Source of the DNA: a bacterium
GTDB lineage: Bacteria > Cyanobacteriota > Vampirovibrionia > Obscuribacterales > Obscuribacteraceae
DNA length: 64,000 bases
Reading direction: 5' to 3'
Assembly: GCA_016124935.1 (NCBI GenBank)
Contig: WGMS01000018.1
Span: forward strand, 1-64,000
Shown: piece after piece, positions 47,396-56,894 of the stretch
How the letters are laid out: each line of letters opens with the position of its first letter
How positions within the stretch are numbered: the first letter of the stretch is position 1
Made by a program: the position numbers and the translations under genes
Notes under the pieces: model-generated
Database searches by the model: none
What the model saw: the letters and a program-made list of their open reading frames with translations, nothing else
Told to the model about the DNA's origin: nothing

Positions 47396-48697
47396 TTGAT
47401 AAACATTGATGTGGTGATTCTGGGAGCTGGCGGAGCCGGCATGATGTGCGGCATCCAGTCCGCCGGTGGCGGACGTAAAACAATTCTGCTCGACCATTCT
47501 AAGAGCCTGGGAACGAAGATTTTAATATCCGGGGGAGGGCGTTGCAACTTCACCAATCTCTATGTGACCGCTGATTCTTATGTGAGCGAGAATCCGCACT
47601 TTGTCAAATCAGCTCTCTCTCGCTATGGTCCAGGAGATTTCATCGAGCTAGTCGAAAAGCACGGCATTGCCTATCACGAAAAGAAACTGGGACAGCTTTT
47701 TTGCGATGAAAGCGCCCGACAGATTGTGAACATGCTCGAGAAGGAATGCAAAGAGCATGGGGCGAAAATCGAACTCGATTCAAGCATCGAGGCGATTTTT
47801 GCGATAGTGAACGGTAAGTTATCGGATAAAGGTTATATCGCCGGCGATGCCATTAGCGAAGCGAAAGTAACAAGCTTTTTCGATGCAAATCCGCCCTTGC
47901 TTGCGGCAGTTGCCGACATCAATCAGGGCTTTGTGATAAAGACCGATAGAGAGCTTTATCTGTGTCGCTCATTAGTAGTGGCAACCGGAGGACTCTCGGT
48001 ACCGAAAGTGGGCGCTACAGGTATCGGCTACGAAATCGCGCGGGTCTTCGGACACAAAGTGGTGGAGCCGATTCCGGCCCTCGATGGTTTTGTTTTCAAC
48101 GAAAAAGACCAGATTCGATATGACCAGCTCTATGGTATCGCCTGTGATGTGCTTCTCAAAACAGAAAGAGCCTCTTTTCGCGAAAACATTCTCTTTACCC
48201 ACCGCGGTCTCAGCGGCCCGGCAAGCTTGCAAGCCTCTCTCTACTGGCGCAGACGAGAGCCGGTATTCATAGACTTTCTGCCAGATCTGGATATCAAAGA
48301 GGTACTTATCGATTTACGCTCTGCCGGAGAGAAGAAATTCTTGAAGTCATCTCTGATTAAATGGCTGCCTCGCAGGCTGGCCGAGCGTCTTGCCCTGTTG
48401 CTCGAAATCGACGGACGAATTGCAGAGCTGTCGAACGAGAAGCTGGATCAAATCGAAATCTTTCTGAAAAACCATGAGATCATGCCGTCGCGCACCACCG
48501 GCTTCATAAAAGCCGAGGTCACCAGGGGCGGTGTTGATACGCGGGAGCTGGATTCGAAGACGATGGAGTCGAAGAAACAACCGGGTCTTTTCTTTGTAGG
48601 CGAGGTAGTCGATGTCACCGGTCAACTGGGCGGTTTCAACTTTCAGTGGGCCTGGTCCAGCGGTTATGCCGCCGGAGCAGCCCTGGCTGACGCTTGA
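47396..48697 (+). CDS. HI0933-family flavoprotein (YhiN/BaiN-like)
   Basis: 433 aa from a TTG, the only start that keeps the dinucleotide-binding motif (VILGAGGAGMM). Typical features of the HI0933 group follow: KILISGGGRCNFTN, a second ATGGLSVPKVGATGIGYEIA, FTHRGLSGPASLQAS and the end GEVVDVTGQLGGFNFQWAWSS. FAD-dependent oxidoreductase; the physiological substrate of the family is mostly unknown. Stands alone, divergent from the small gene at 46929. Confidence 0.88.
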   Translation: MINIDVVILGAGGAGMMCGIQSAGGGRKTILLDHSKSLGTKILISGGGRCNFTNLYVTADSYVSENPHFVKSALSRYGPGDFIELVEKHGIAYHEKKLGQLFCDESARQIVNMLEKECKEHGAKIELDSSIEAIFAIVNGKLSDKGYIAGDAISEAKVTSFFDANPPLLAAVADINQGFVIKTDRELYLCRSLVVATGGLSVPKVGATGIGYEIARVFGHKVVEPIPALDGFVFNEKDQIRYDQLYGIACDVLLKTERASFRENILFTHRGLSGPASLQASLYWRRREPVFIDFLPDLDIKEVLIDLRSAGEKKFLKSSLIKWLPRRLAERLALLLEIDGRIAELSNEKLDQIEIFLKNHEIMPSRTTGFIKAEVTRGGVDTRELDSKTMESKKQPGLFFVGEVVDVTGQLGGFNFQWAWSSGYAAGAALADA

Positions 48698-48829
48698 GGA
48701 TCCTTTCGCTTTACATCTCGAGCGTTCAAAATAATCAAATTTCCTAACGAAGGCCTTAAAGCAAAGGTGGCTTCTGTGCTAATCTTTGTCCATTCTGCAT
48801 ACCTCTCAAAAGTCTCCGGGGTTTTTCTC

Positions 48830-50017
48830 ATGGAAGTAGCCAAACGTTTAAAATCGATTCCTCCATATGTCTTTGCCGAAATAGGCAAAAAGGCTCAAGC
48901 TCTAGCCGACACAGGCGTCGACATCATCAACCTGGGCATCGGCGCACCGGATCAGCCCACTTTCCGACATATCGTCGACGCCATGCATGAGGCGATTGAA
49001 AAACCGATAAACCACAAGTATCCGCCTTTCGGCGGCACCCCCGAGTTCAAAGAGGCTGCCGCAAAATGGGTCAATGAACGCTTCAAGATAAATATCGACC
49101 CCAAGACAGAGATTACCTCTTTGATAGGCGGCAAAGAAGGCATTCACCATCTGATTATGGCTTACGTAGATCAGGGTGATTATGCCCTGATTCCGGACCC
49201 GGCCTATCCTGTCTACCAGTCATCGACGATACTGGCCGGCGGCAGCCCTCACTTTATGCCGCTCTTGCCAGAGAACGGCTTCCTTCCCGATTTCGATCAG
49301 ATTCCCGACGAAGTAGCCAAGAAAGCCAAGATTATGCTTCTGAACTACCCGAACAACCCCACCGCAGCGGTGGCCGATCTGAAGTTCTTCGAAAAGGCTG
49401 TCCAGTACTGCAAGAAACACGACATCTTGCTCTGTCACGACCTGGCTTATTCCGAGATGACCTTCGACGGATACAAAGCGCCTTCGATCTTCAACGTAAA
49501 AGGAGCCAAGGATATCGCCATCGAACTGCACACCCTCTCCAAATCCTTCAACATGACCGGATGGAGAGTGGGCTTCGCCATCGGCAACGCCGAGGCGGTG
49601 GCGAATCTGGCAAAGATCAAATCGAATATCGACACCGATGTATTTCGGGCGATTCAAGTGGCTTCCGTTGCCGCTTTCGAAGGTCCCAGAGATCAAATCG
49701 AGCATTGCAACGATCTCTACATCCAGCGCCGCGACCTGGCAGTCAAAAGACTGACGGAGCTGGGCTGGAAAGTCGAGCCGATCAAAGCCACTTTCTACAT
49801 GTGGTTGCCGGTCCCGCCCGGCATGACCTCGGAAGAATTCAGCAATCAGATGTTGAACGTTGCAGGCATAGTCGTTCCTCCGGGTAACGCCTACGGACCG
49901 AGCGGTGAAGGCTATTTCAGGCTCTCGCTCTGCCTCGGTGCCGACCGGATGGCAGAAGCCTTCGATAGAATGGCCAAACACTCGATTAATTTCGAGATGG
50001 GTAAAGCCAAGATCTAA
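48830..50017 (+). CDS. dapL: LL-diaminopimelate aminotransferase
   Basis: 395 aa from the ATG at 48830; a GTG at 48767 would add 21 residues foreign to the family. Class I/II PLP aminotransferase with DPAYPVY, MLLNYPNNPTAAVADL, the PLP Lys238 in SKSFNMTGWRVGFA and RLSLC near the end. Overall it matches DapL, which converts tetrahydrodipicolinate directly to LL-diaminopimelate in lysine and cell-wall synthesis, a route used in Cyanobacteria and relatives. A different aminotransferase is possible but less likely. Confidence 0.85.
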   Translation: MEVAKRLKSIPPYVFAEIGKKAQALADTGVDIINLGIGAPDQPTFRHIVDAMHEAIEKPINHKYPPFGGTPEFKEAAAKWVNERFKINIDPKTEITSLIGGKEGIHHLIMAYVDQGDYALIPDPAYPVYQSSTILAGGSPHFMPLLPENGFLPDFDQIPDEVAKKAKIMLLNYPNNPTAAVADLKFFEKAVQYCKKHDILLCHDLAYSEMTFDGYKAPSIFNVKGAKDIAIELHTLSKSFNMTGWRVGFAIGNAEAVANLAKIKSNIDTDVFRAIQVASVAAFEGPRDQIEHCNDLYIQRRDLAVKRLTELGWKVEPIKATFYMWLPVPPGMTSEEFSNQMLNVAGIVVPPGNAYGPSGEGYFRLSLCLGADRMAEAFDRMAKHSINFEMGKAKI

Positions 50018-50078
50018 TTATTATTGGTTTTGGCTCTGGCCGGGAATAAGAATCTGGATACCGCAGGAATTGAGCCAG

Positions 50079-51686
50079 ATGATACAGGAGCCCCAAGGGG
50101 AGAAAGAGGCTACCAGGGTTTTGCCTGCATCGCCGACGATGCAGGTCATCCACCATATGCTCGCCCAGGCACTGGAAGAGGTGAGCGATCGAATCGAAGT
50201 CACCTGGAAGTCGTCTGATAACTCGAATATCTTCACCCTCACCGTTAAATCATCACCGGTGGGAAGGGAACCTTCCTGGCAACTTTTCCAGACGTCCAAG
50301 GGAGCCTCCCGCAGTCTGTGGACCTATCAAAGTTGCGACACGCTTCTGGTCTTCAACCGCATGATCGCCTCCTGTGGAGAAGCGATAGCCACCGCCCATC
50401 TCACCGCCGGTTCGCCGCCTTCTATTCGTGAACTCGATTCCGAGTCGGAATCCGACTTTTTCTACAATCCCCAGGAGAAAACCAGACAACGCCGCACGGT
50501 GCCCCTGCCGGCCCTGGCCAACCGTACAGATCTCTCCAAAAGAGACACGGTGCTAAACGGGGAGCTCGCTTTCATCCAGATTTCTGCCCTGCTCCAGTCC
50601 ATTCTTCTGGCGAAGATGACAGGCAGACTGCAGGTGGACAGCAAAGAAGGAGCGGCCGAGGTTTTTTTTCTGGACGGCAAAGCGGTACATGCCTCCACCC
50701 CTGATGGCTCCGGCAATGAAAGCATCTATGAGTTGATAACCTGGCAGGAGGGCAAATTCTTCTTCCAACCCCAGGTAATAACCCAGAAGAGGACAGTCTC
50801 TGACTCTCTCGATAGCCTCGTCATCCAGGGTGTGCAACTTTTAGACAAGCTCAATCTGATTCGCAACATGGGCTTCCGGGAAGACAGTGTCCTTGCTAAA
50901 GCGAACGAAGCCGTTTCGGATGTGGACCTCAACACGATGCTCTCGGTGGGAGAGCCCCATCTTCTTGCTGCCCAGAGACAGCTATATTCTGCTCTCGACG
51001 GCAAGACAAAATTCAAAGAGCTTGCCGCAAATCTCAAGCTGCCGCGTAGCAGCTGGATCGAGATTCTCAGCCATCTTTTCAAATGCAAACTGGTCACCAC
51101 CGACAGTAGCAGCAAGACTCTCATCTCGGGCAAACATTCACTGGTGCCCAAAGCCATGGATAGCGCCGCCATTCAGTCGGTGATGATGAGCCTGAGACGA
51201 CCGGACACCGGCATGTTCAACTATCCGGCTTTTCTCTATTTTCTAGAACAAGAATATTTCCGCGGTCACCGCGCCGGCACCCCTGTGACGGTGATTATCT
51301 TCGAGATGAGGGTGAAAACAGGAATAAAGGACGTCATCAGAGAGCCCCTGCCAACTTCGGCTTTGAACCAGGCGGTGGTAAGAATAACCTCGGCCAAACG
51401 GCACAATGACCTGCTCGCTCATTATGAAGGTTTCGACTATGCCCTTCTCTGTCCCGATACAGATACCGAAGGAGCCCTGATTTTCTGCGAACGCCTGGTC
51501 AAATCCCTGTCCAAAGATCCTCTCAGTCCTACGGTAAAACCGGAATCGCTCTCGCTCTCTTTCGGAATCGCCTGCGTGCCGGAAGACTTCATGGAGCTAG
51601 GTCTGATGCTCTCGGCGGCTGAATGTGCCAGGACATACGCTGTCGACTCCAATAAACCGGTGGTAGCATTTCGAGACATGATCTGA
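50079..51686 (+). CDS. DUF4388 and degenerate GGDEF protein with shared N-terminal domain
   Basis: 535 aa from the ATG at 50079; upstream codons in frame overlap dapL and are not coding-like. (1) N-terminal domain (about 25-105; PSWQLFQTSKG, WTYQSCDTLLVFNRMI) shared with 13624-15237 and 28462-29964. (2) DUF4388/PATAN domain (about 160-250; LAFIQISALLQSILLAKMTG, VFFLDGKAVHA). (3) A linker that may be winged-helix. (4) A GGDEF-fold end (about 375-530) in which GGDEF reads EGFDYAL, so no cyclase activity is expected. Followed 11 nt later by a DNA methyltransferase gene. Confidence 0.8.
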   Translation: MIQEPQGEKEATRVLPASPTMQVIHHMLAQALEEVSDRIEVTWKSSDNSNIFTLTVKSSPVGREPSWQLFQTSKGASRSLWTYQSCDTLLVFNRMIASCGEAIATAHLTAGSPPSIRELDSESESDFFYNPQEKTRQRRTVPLPALANRTDLSKRDTVLNGELAFIQISALLQSILLAKMTGRLQVDSKEGAAEVFFLDGKAVHASTPDGSGNESIYELITWQEGKFFFQPQVITQKRTVSDSLDSLVIQGVQLLDKLNLIRNMGFREDSVLAKANEAVSDVDLNTMLSVGEPHLLAAQRQLYSALDGKTKFKELAANLKLPRSSWIEILSHLFKCKLVTTDSSSKTLISGKHSLVPKAMDSAAIQSVMMSLRRPDTGMFNYPAFLYFLEQEYFRGHRAGTPVTVIIFEMRVKTGIKDVIREPLPTSALNQAVVRITSAKRHNDLLAHYEGFDYALLCPDTDTEGALIFCERLVKSLSKDPLSPTVKPESLSLSFGIACVPEDFMELGLMLSAAECARTYAVDSNKPVVAFRDMI

Positions 51687-51697
51687 AAACGGACAGG

Positions 51698-54064
51698 ATG
51701 ACAAATAAAAAGGATCACGGCGCAGAGACCTTGAGAGCCTTAAGAAAGGCTGTTCTCAAATACCGTGAAAGCGTAGAAGGCAAGCTCTGCGACAGCTCTC
51801 TCACCGCCATGCTGCTTTATCTGGCAAGCAAAAACACTACCAGCGGTGACTCACTGCTGGGACTCTATGAGCTGGCGGTCGCAATTAGCCCGGTGCCACC
51901 ATTCCCGAAACCAGACCTGAATATCCTCCCCTTAATAAATGAGCATTTTGCTTCTTTCCGATTGAGCCAGGCAATAACACTGCCCGCCGACGCGTATCAG
52001 ATATGGAGAACTAAAGAAAGGAAAGATGCGCTATCCAGAATACAATCAGCGGACAAGACTATCGATCTTGAAGCCCTGATCGCTTTCACCCAGATCTACA
52101 CGCCGGATTGGGTGGTGAACTACCTCATAGAGCAAACCTTCAGCACAAGAGATGAAAACGATGACAATTTTACTTTCTTAGATCCGGCCTGTGGTGCCGG
52201 ACACTTCGTCCTGGCAGCTTTCGACAGAATGATCGCCGACAAGATACCAAAGGACAAAGCGGCTCTAAAAAAAAGAGTAGAAAATATTCTTAGATATCGA
52301 CTGCATGCAATCGATCTGGATAGAGATGCCCTCTTCGTGCTCTCAATAGCATTGGCCGCCAGGCTTGCCGATATGGATCTGTCCATCGACTTCAAGCCGC
52401 CGGGTCTGACTCTGTTGTCACTGGAAGAGACAGACTGTTTAGGCTCGCTCTCTCGAAACGAGAAAAAACATCCTGTCCTCGCCCGCCGCTACGACCTCAT
52501 CCTTACCAATCCGCCTTATATAGGAAGGAAGCTGATTAGCAGAGAGCTCAAGCTCGCCCTCAAACAAGAATATCCAGAAGCCAGTTCTGATCTGAGCGCT
52601 GCATTTTTGGAGCGTTCTCTCGAGATGCTCTCACAGGAAGGCTGCTTCGCAGCCATCACCCAGGCCTCGGTCTTGACTCTGCCTACTTATCGAAAACTGC
52701 GCAAAAACATTCTAGAGAGCTATAAACTATCAATCGTGGTCGATCTCGGTCCCGGGGTCTTCCCAAATCAGACCGGCGAAAAGATAGACAGCGCCCTGAT
52801 AGTGGCAGAGAATAAGAACGCCGTCAAAGAAGAGAAGATGACCTTTTTCAACCTGAGGAAAAGTGTCGACAAAAGGGCCGAGCTAGAAAAGAACCTGAAA
52901 AAATCCACTGTCAGTCTCAAGACCATAAGCGGATTATACAATCACAGCTTCCATCAGGGTATTCCGGAAAGCCTGGCTCGCTTCTGGAAAAGGACAGACA
53001 AGCTAGAAAGTAGCGCCTCTATCAAACAGGGACTTGCCACCACCGACAATAGCAAATTCTTGCGTTTGATCTGGCATATAGACAGAGCGGAACTCTACAA
53101 AAGATGGTATCCCTACGCCAAGGGCGCCGGTGGTGAACGCTGGTTCAGCCCAATCCTGCACGTGGTTGATTGGCAGGATGACGGAAGCGCGATTAAAGAA
53201 GCGGTAAGCCGGAAGTATCCTTACCTGAAAGGTAAATTCGCCTGGGTGGTGAAGAACGAAGATTACTATTTCAAGCCAGGTCTGGTCTTCTCTTTTGTGA
53301 ACAGATCCGGGCTGGCTGTTCGTAAGCTTCCTGCCGGCTGTATCTTCGATGTCGGAGCCTCGGCGATATTTCCGGATGATCATAATGATACTGATGTCGA
53401 CTTTCTCCTCGGTTATCTCAACTCCTCTCTACCGGGAAGCCTGCTTAAAGCGATCAATCCAACCATCAACAACCAGGTCGGAGATCTGAAGATACTTCCC
53501 TGCCCCCTTGCCCGGATCAACAAAGAAGATCGTGTTGAAATTGCCGATATGGCAAGACGCTGTCACGATTTGAAAAGAACCATATACGAAACCACAAGCG
53601 CCACGGCGCTCTATCTACCGGACCGGCATAGGGCAAAATCGGAAGCATTCCCGACTTATGAAAGCTGGAGAAAAAGCATAGAGACTCTAGAAACTGATTT
53701 GTTCAAGTTAGAGCAAGCTATTAATAAATCGGTTTTCAATCTCTTCTCTAAAACCGGAGATTTCAAATCAGCGGAGGTAGAGAGTTGGCTTGAAGAAAGG
53801 CTCACAAAACCGGCAGATCTCTGCTTCAATTCCTTTCTTTCTCTCTTCCTGACCGCCTCGCTTATGAAAGGAGAGAGACTCGAGCCAGATTGCATAGCCG
53901 ACCTCGACAGTCTGTGTGGAAAAGGTCTGAATTCTTTTATCAAATCCGATCTGCCCCTGTATATCAAGCGCTCTTTCCTGGGCAGCCCCCCGCAAGAATT
54001 GACCGGAGAGCTTGCAGCCAAGCTCCTTCCCCTGGTTGCTTCCCGCAGTAACGAGGGTAGATAA
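51698..54064 (+). CDS. PglX-like adenine-specific DNA methyltransferase
   Basis: 788 aa. N6-adenine methyltransferase core: motif I DPACGAGHF from Asp162 and motif IV NPPY (271-274). After it comes a target-recognition region of the BREX PglX/type IIG kind (QGLATTDNSKFLRLIWH; RWYPYAKGAGGERWF; INPTINNQVGDLKILPCPL). The first 120 residues show no PD-(D/E)XK nuclease motif, and no pglZ, brxC, restriction or specificity gene is near, so it appears to be a solitary enzyme. It lies between the DUF4388 gene (11 nt) and a signal peptidase gene (5 nt) in an apparent operon. A nuclease partner elsewhere cannot be excluded. Confidence 0.85.
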   Translation: MTNKKDHGAETLRALRKAVLKYRESVEGKLCDSSLTAMLLYLASKNTTSGDSLLGLYELAVAISPVPPFPKPDLNILPLINEHFASFRLSQAITLPADAYQIWRTKERKDALSRIQSADKTIDLEALIAFTQIYTPDWVVNYLIEQTFSTRDENDDNFTFLDPACGAGHFVLAAFDRMIADKIPKDKAALKKRVENILRYRLHAIDLDRDALFVLSIALAARLADMDLSIDFKPPGLTLLSLEETDCLGSLSRNEKKHPVLARRYDLILTNPPYIGRKLISRELKLALKQEYPEASSDLSAAFLERSLEMLSQEGCFAAITQASVLTLPTYRKLRKNILESYKLSIVVDLGPGVFPNQTGEKIDSALIVAENKNAVKEEKMTFFNLRKSVDKRAELEKNLKKSTVSLKTISGLYNHSFHQGIPESLARFWKRTDKLESSASIKQGLATTDNSKFLRLIWHIDRAELYKRWYPYAKGAGGERWFSPILHVVDWQDDGSAIKEAVSRKYPYLKGKFAWVVKNEDYYFKPGLVFSFVNRSGLAVRKLPAGCIFDVGASAIFPDDHNDTDVDFLLGYLNSSLPGSLLKAINPTINNQVGDLKILPCPLARINKEDRVEIADMARRCHDLKRTIYETTSATALYLPDRHRAKSEAFPTYESWRKSIETLETDLFKLEQAINKSVFNLFSKTGDFKSAEVESWLEERLTKPADLCFNSFLSLFLTASLMKGERLEPDCIADLDSLCGKGLNSFIKSDLPLYIKRSFLGSPPQELTGELAAKLLPLVASRSNEGR

Positions 54065-54069
54065 AAAGA

Positions 54070-55107
54070 GTGTTCCAGAAACTGGTACTACCTCTAATAC
54101 TAGCAGCCGCGATACTGGCCGGCGTCAGATCCGTGATCCAGCCCTTCACCATAACCACTCAGTCCATGGCGCCGAGTCTTGCCGAAGGAGACCGGATTAT
54201 TATAGAGTCGATTTACAAATATCGCGAACAGCCCTTGCAGCGCTTCGATCTGCTTGCGGTGATCCCACCCTATGTAGACGGCAAAGCCTATAAACCGAAA
54301 TCCGATTTAACCACAAAAGCAGCCAATCTCCTTGGTCTTCCCGGTATGAAACCGGAGCCGCTCTATATAAGAAGAATTATCGCCGTACCTGGCGAACAAG
54401 TAGAGGTAAGAAAAGACATCGGGGTTTTGATAGACGGGCGCTTACTGGAAGAGGCTGCTTTCACCACCGGTAAGCCTTCGACTTCCACCGAAGTGATAAC
54501 AGTGCCTCAAGGTCATTATTTCGTTCTGCCCGATCATCGCAATGCCTATGCCGGCTCGGACCTGTGGGGTCCGGTAGGCGAAGATCGGATAATAGGAAAA
54601 ATCTCCTATCGATGGGGCTATTTCCACATAGACCAGATTAAACATCCACTGGTGGTCTATGCCGCCGAAAAGGTCGAGTTCAATGACCAGGGCGTCAGAG
54701 CCCTGGAGGAAAATAAGTTTCAAGAGGCGATCGACCTCTTTAACAAGGCCCTGCAAATAGACAGGGACTATGATGTGGCGAAAGAGAACCTTAGCATAGC
54801 CTACAACAACTATGCCATTCATCTGCGCATAAAACCTGAAGCCGCCATCGATAAATTGCACAAAGCTCTATACATAGATCCGGACAACGAACTGACCCGA
54901 AAAAACCTCAACAAACTATTGAAAGAATCCGGCGTCGATCCAGAAAATGGCAAAAAGCGCGCTGACCTGGGCGAAAGAGCCTTTAAGGAAGGTCGTCTGC
55001 TCGATGCCCTGGTAGAGTTTAGAGAAGCGGCCAGGCTGATGGAGGACAATGCCGTCAGCGCCCGCATAGAACAATTGCAGGGCAAAAATCTATTTCCTCG
55101 CAATTAA
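54070..55107 (+). CDS. Signal peptidase I-like protein with TPR tail and Lys-to-Arg change
   Basis: 345 aa from a GTG. One N-terminal membrane segment (LVLPLILAAAILAGV), then the SPase I catalytic Ser32 in TTQSMAPSL. The box with the general-base Lys reads YIRRIIAVPGE: Arg101 stands where YIKR has Lys. The last box, PDHRNAYAGSDLWG, departs from GDNRxxSxDSRxWG. Residues 205-345 carry TPR repeats (RALEENKFQEAIDLFNKALQ), an unusual fusion. It could be an inactive or altered peptidase that binds preproteins. Starts 5 nt after the methyltransferase stop. Confidence 0.85.
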   Translation: MFQKLVLPLILAAAILAGVRSVIQPFTITTQSMAPSLAEGDRIIIESIYKYREQPLQRFDLLAVIPPYVDGKAYKPKSDLTTKAANLLGLPGMKPEPLYIRRIIAVPGEQVEVRKDIGVLIDGRLLEEAAFTTGKPSTSTEVITVPQGHYFVLPDHRNAYAGSDLWGPVGEDRIIGKISYRWGYFHIDQIKHPLVVYAAEKVEFNDQGVRALEENKFQEAIDLFNKALQIDRDYDVAKENLSIAYNNYAIHLRIKPEAAIDKLHKALYIDPDNELTRKNLNKLLKESGVDPENGKKRADLGERAFKEGRLLDALVEFREAARLMEDNAVSARIEQLQGKNLFPRN

Positions 55108-55323
55108 ATCGAAAAAGAAAAAGATTTCCTCGGGACCCCAGAGCTCCAACCTCGCGTCTTTCAAGGCATTAGAGACTTTTTTACACGAAAATGTGCATAC
55201 AAAAATGCTGATGCGCCGTGTCTCTAAGAGGCCTAATATGGAAATGTGAGGACAGCGACCTCCCTTTAGTAAAAACAGAACTTTATTCAGATGGCGGATG
55301 ACAGATCCACCGGAGGAGTTATC

Positions 55324-56451
55324 ATGCTTAGACACCTAATAAGTAGACAGGAAGTAGAGAACAGACAGAACTTCCCCAAGAACAACTATTTTTGCTATCG
55401 CTGGAGAGTGAAGGATCATTTCAACAAATCCATCGAACGTCAGATGTTCCACCTTGCCGTCCACGGGGCCGGCAACCACAAGTCGTTGATGAACCACAAA
55501 GTGCTGCAGCTCCACAAGTCGAGATTCACCGGCAACCGTCGCGACCTGGTAGTAAACCTGGCCCAGGACGCCATCTCTTTTCTCGATATGAGAAGAATGG
55601 AGCATTCCAAATCCTCTAAAGAACAGGTTCTCTATTCGACCGCCATGACAGACATGGTCGACTTGTGCTTCAACCTGCTGCTTTCATGTGCCACCGAACT
55701 CAACACCATCCTCGGTCTGAGCGAACTCTTCATTACCGCCACCGAACCCAACTTCGAAGTCAAAGACAAGACCAAAGAGACAGTTTGCTCCTTTACCCAG
55801 GGGCGCTTCTCCACCAGCCTCTTCAGCCTGGTTATAGAAGGCAGAAGAGAGAGAATCAAGTTCTACATCATACCTGCCGATGAGCTCATCGCCATTGAAG
55901 AAGTCGGTTTGCAATACGAATCGATAGCAAGCTGGAAGGCTCGCTTCGGCAAAGACGGCCAGATAATCTGGATGTGTCAGGGCATGGAGTTGAGCGATGA
56001 AGTTCTGGAAGTCTCGGCAATCCAGCTTCTCAGCCAGCTCATCGAAAAGACTAAAGAGAGACTGACGCCCATCGAAGAACAAGACAAGCCGAAAAAAGAA
56101 TACGCACTTTTCGAAGAAGACCCCTGGCAAAAGGATGTGGCTATCGGCTACCAGAACAGCCTGCCTCCGGTAGAGACCACCACCTCCACGGGCATCACCG
56201 CGGTGACCACCTCTCATCAGTGGAACGCCCTCAAAGAGAACGCAGGTATTGAAAGCCGCCCCCAGCCACCTCAATATGCCGCCCACAATCATCTCGAACT
56301 CAAGACCCTGGAGATCGAAGCCCTATCCAATGTGTCTACACTGCAGGAGATAAAAGCGGTCATAAAAGAGGAACAAGTGTCAAAGAAACAACCCCGCAAA
56401 GCCAAGAAAAAACTCTCGCGCAAAAAACGCAAGAATCAAGCCAGTAAATAG
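55324..56451 (+). CDS. Protein of unknown function with basic C-terminus
   Basis: 375 aa from the ATG at 55324, which has GGAGGAG 5-6 nt upstream; an ATG at 55291 would lie before that site. A mixed alpha/beta body (about 1-240) has no signal peptide or membrane segment (LYSTAMTDMVDLCFNLLLSC; FSLVIEGRRERIKFYIIPA). A Pro/Thr linker leads to a strongly basic tail (KKQPRKAKKKLSRKKRKNQ), which suggests nucleic-acid or membrane contact. The 216-bp gap before it holds no gene. Not recognised. Confidence 0.7.
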   Translation: MLRHLISRQEVENRQNFPKNNYFCYRWRVKDHFNKSIERQMFHLAVHGAGNHKSLMNHKVLQLHKSRFTGNRRDLVVNLAQDAISFLDMRRMEHSKSSKEQVLYSTAMTDMVDLCFNLLLSCATELNTILGLSELFITATEPNFEVKDKTKETVCSFTQGRFSTSLFSLVIEGRRERIKFYIIPADELIAIEEVGLQYESIASWKARFGKDGQIIWMCQGMELSDEVLEVSAIQLLSQLIEKTKERLTPIEEQDKPKKEYALFEEDPWQKDVAIGYQNSLPPVETTTSTGITAVTTSHQWNALKENAGIESRPQPPQYAAHNHLELKTLEIEALSNVSTLQEIKAVIKEEQVSKKQPRKAKKKLSRKKRKNQASK

Positions 56452-56481
56452 TTCTCCTGTCTACCCACGCTGATAAGACCC

Positions 56482-56509
56482 AAAGAGGATGCTTGCCAGC
56501 ATCCTCTTT
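56482..56509 (+). terminator. Intrinsic terminator-like hairpin
   Basis: AAAGAGGATGCT (56482-56493) and AGCATCCTCTTT (56498-56509) form a perfect 12-bp stem with a 4-nt loop, 30 nt after the preceding stop. The A-rich and T-rich ends of the stem could act as terminator on either strand. Confidence 0.8.
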
Positions 56510-56570
56510 AGTGGGAATAATCATTGAAGATAGCTCAAACACAAGCTCAAACTGATATAGGTTCTTTACT

Positions 56571-56888
56571 ATGGCTTTCGACAAAGATAGCGACCTTTCA
56601 AAAACAGGCTACATAAAAATCGCCCGGGAGAAGCCGGTCAGACCAATCAATCTGACCTGGCTCAATGTCTTTGGCGCCATGAATATCATCTTCTCCCTGG
56701 TCTGCGTGGGGGCTGCCTACGCCCAGAACTTCGTCTCTGCCGGTTGTGCGGCTGCCGCCGGACTACTGGTCACCTGGTGCGGCATGGCTTTTCTGTGGCA
56801 GGCGATTCGTCAGATGAATGACAAGATAGACGCCCTTACCACCATCATCGAGAAGAATCCCAAGTCGAGCAAAGAGATGGGTCGCTAG
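56571..56888 (+). CDS. Small two-pass membrane protein
   Basis: 105 aa. A hydrophilic N-terminus, two hydrophobic segments (about 33-52, FGAMNIIFSLVCVGAAYA; about 56-78, AGCAAAAGLLVTWCGMAFLW) and a charged C-terminus. No ribosome site stands out. Convergent with the TonB-like gene, with 6 nt between. Function unknown. Confidence 0.6.
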   Translation: MAFDKDSDLSKTGYIKIAREKPVRPINLTWLNVFGAMNIIFSLVCVGAAYAQNFVSAGCAAAAGLLVTWCGMAFLWQAIRQMNDKIDALTTIIEKNPKSSKEMGR

Positions 56889-56894
56889 CCCAGT

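Noticed and set aside
49905-50078. N-terminal extension of the DUF4388 protein overlapping dapL
   Set aside because: Trp/Arg-rich, not coding-like, and overlaps a conserved gene; the ATG at 50079 gives the shared domain at its expected place.
51698-55107. A BREX or restriction-modification island
   Set aside because: Only the methyltransferase is present; neighbours are a signalling gene and a signal peptidase, and no nuclease, PglZ or BrxC is seen.
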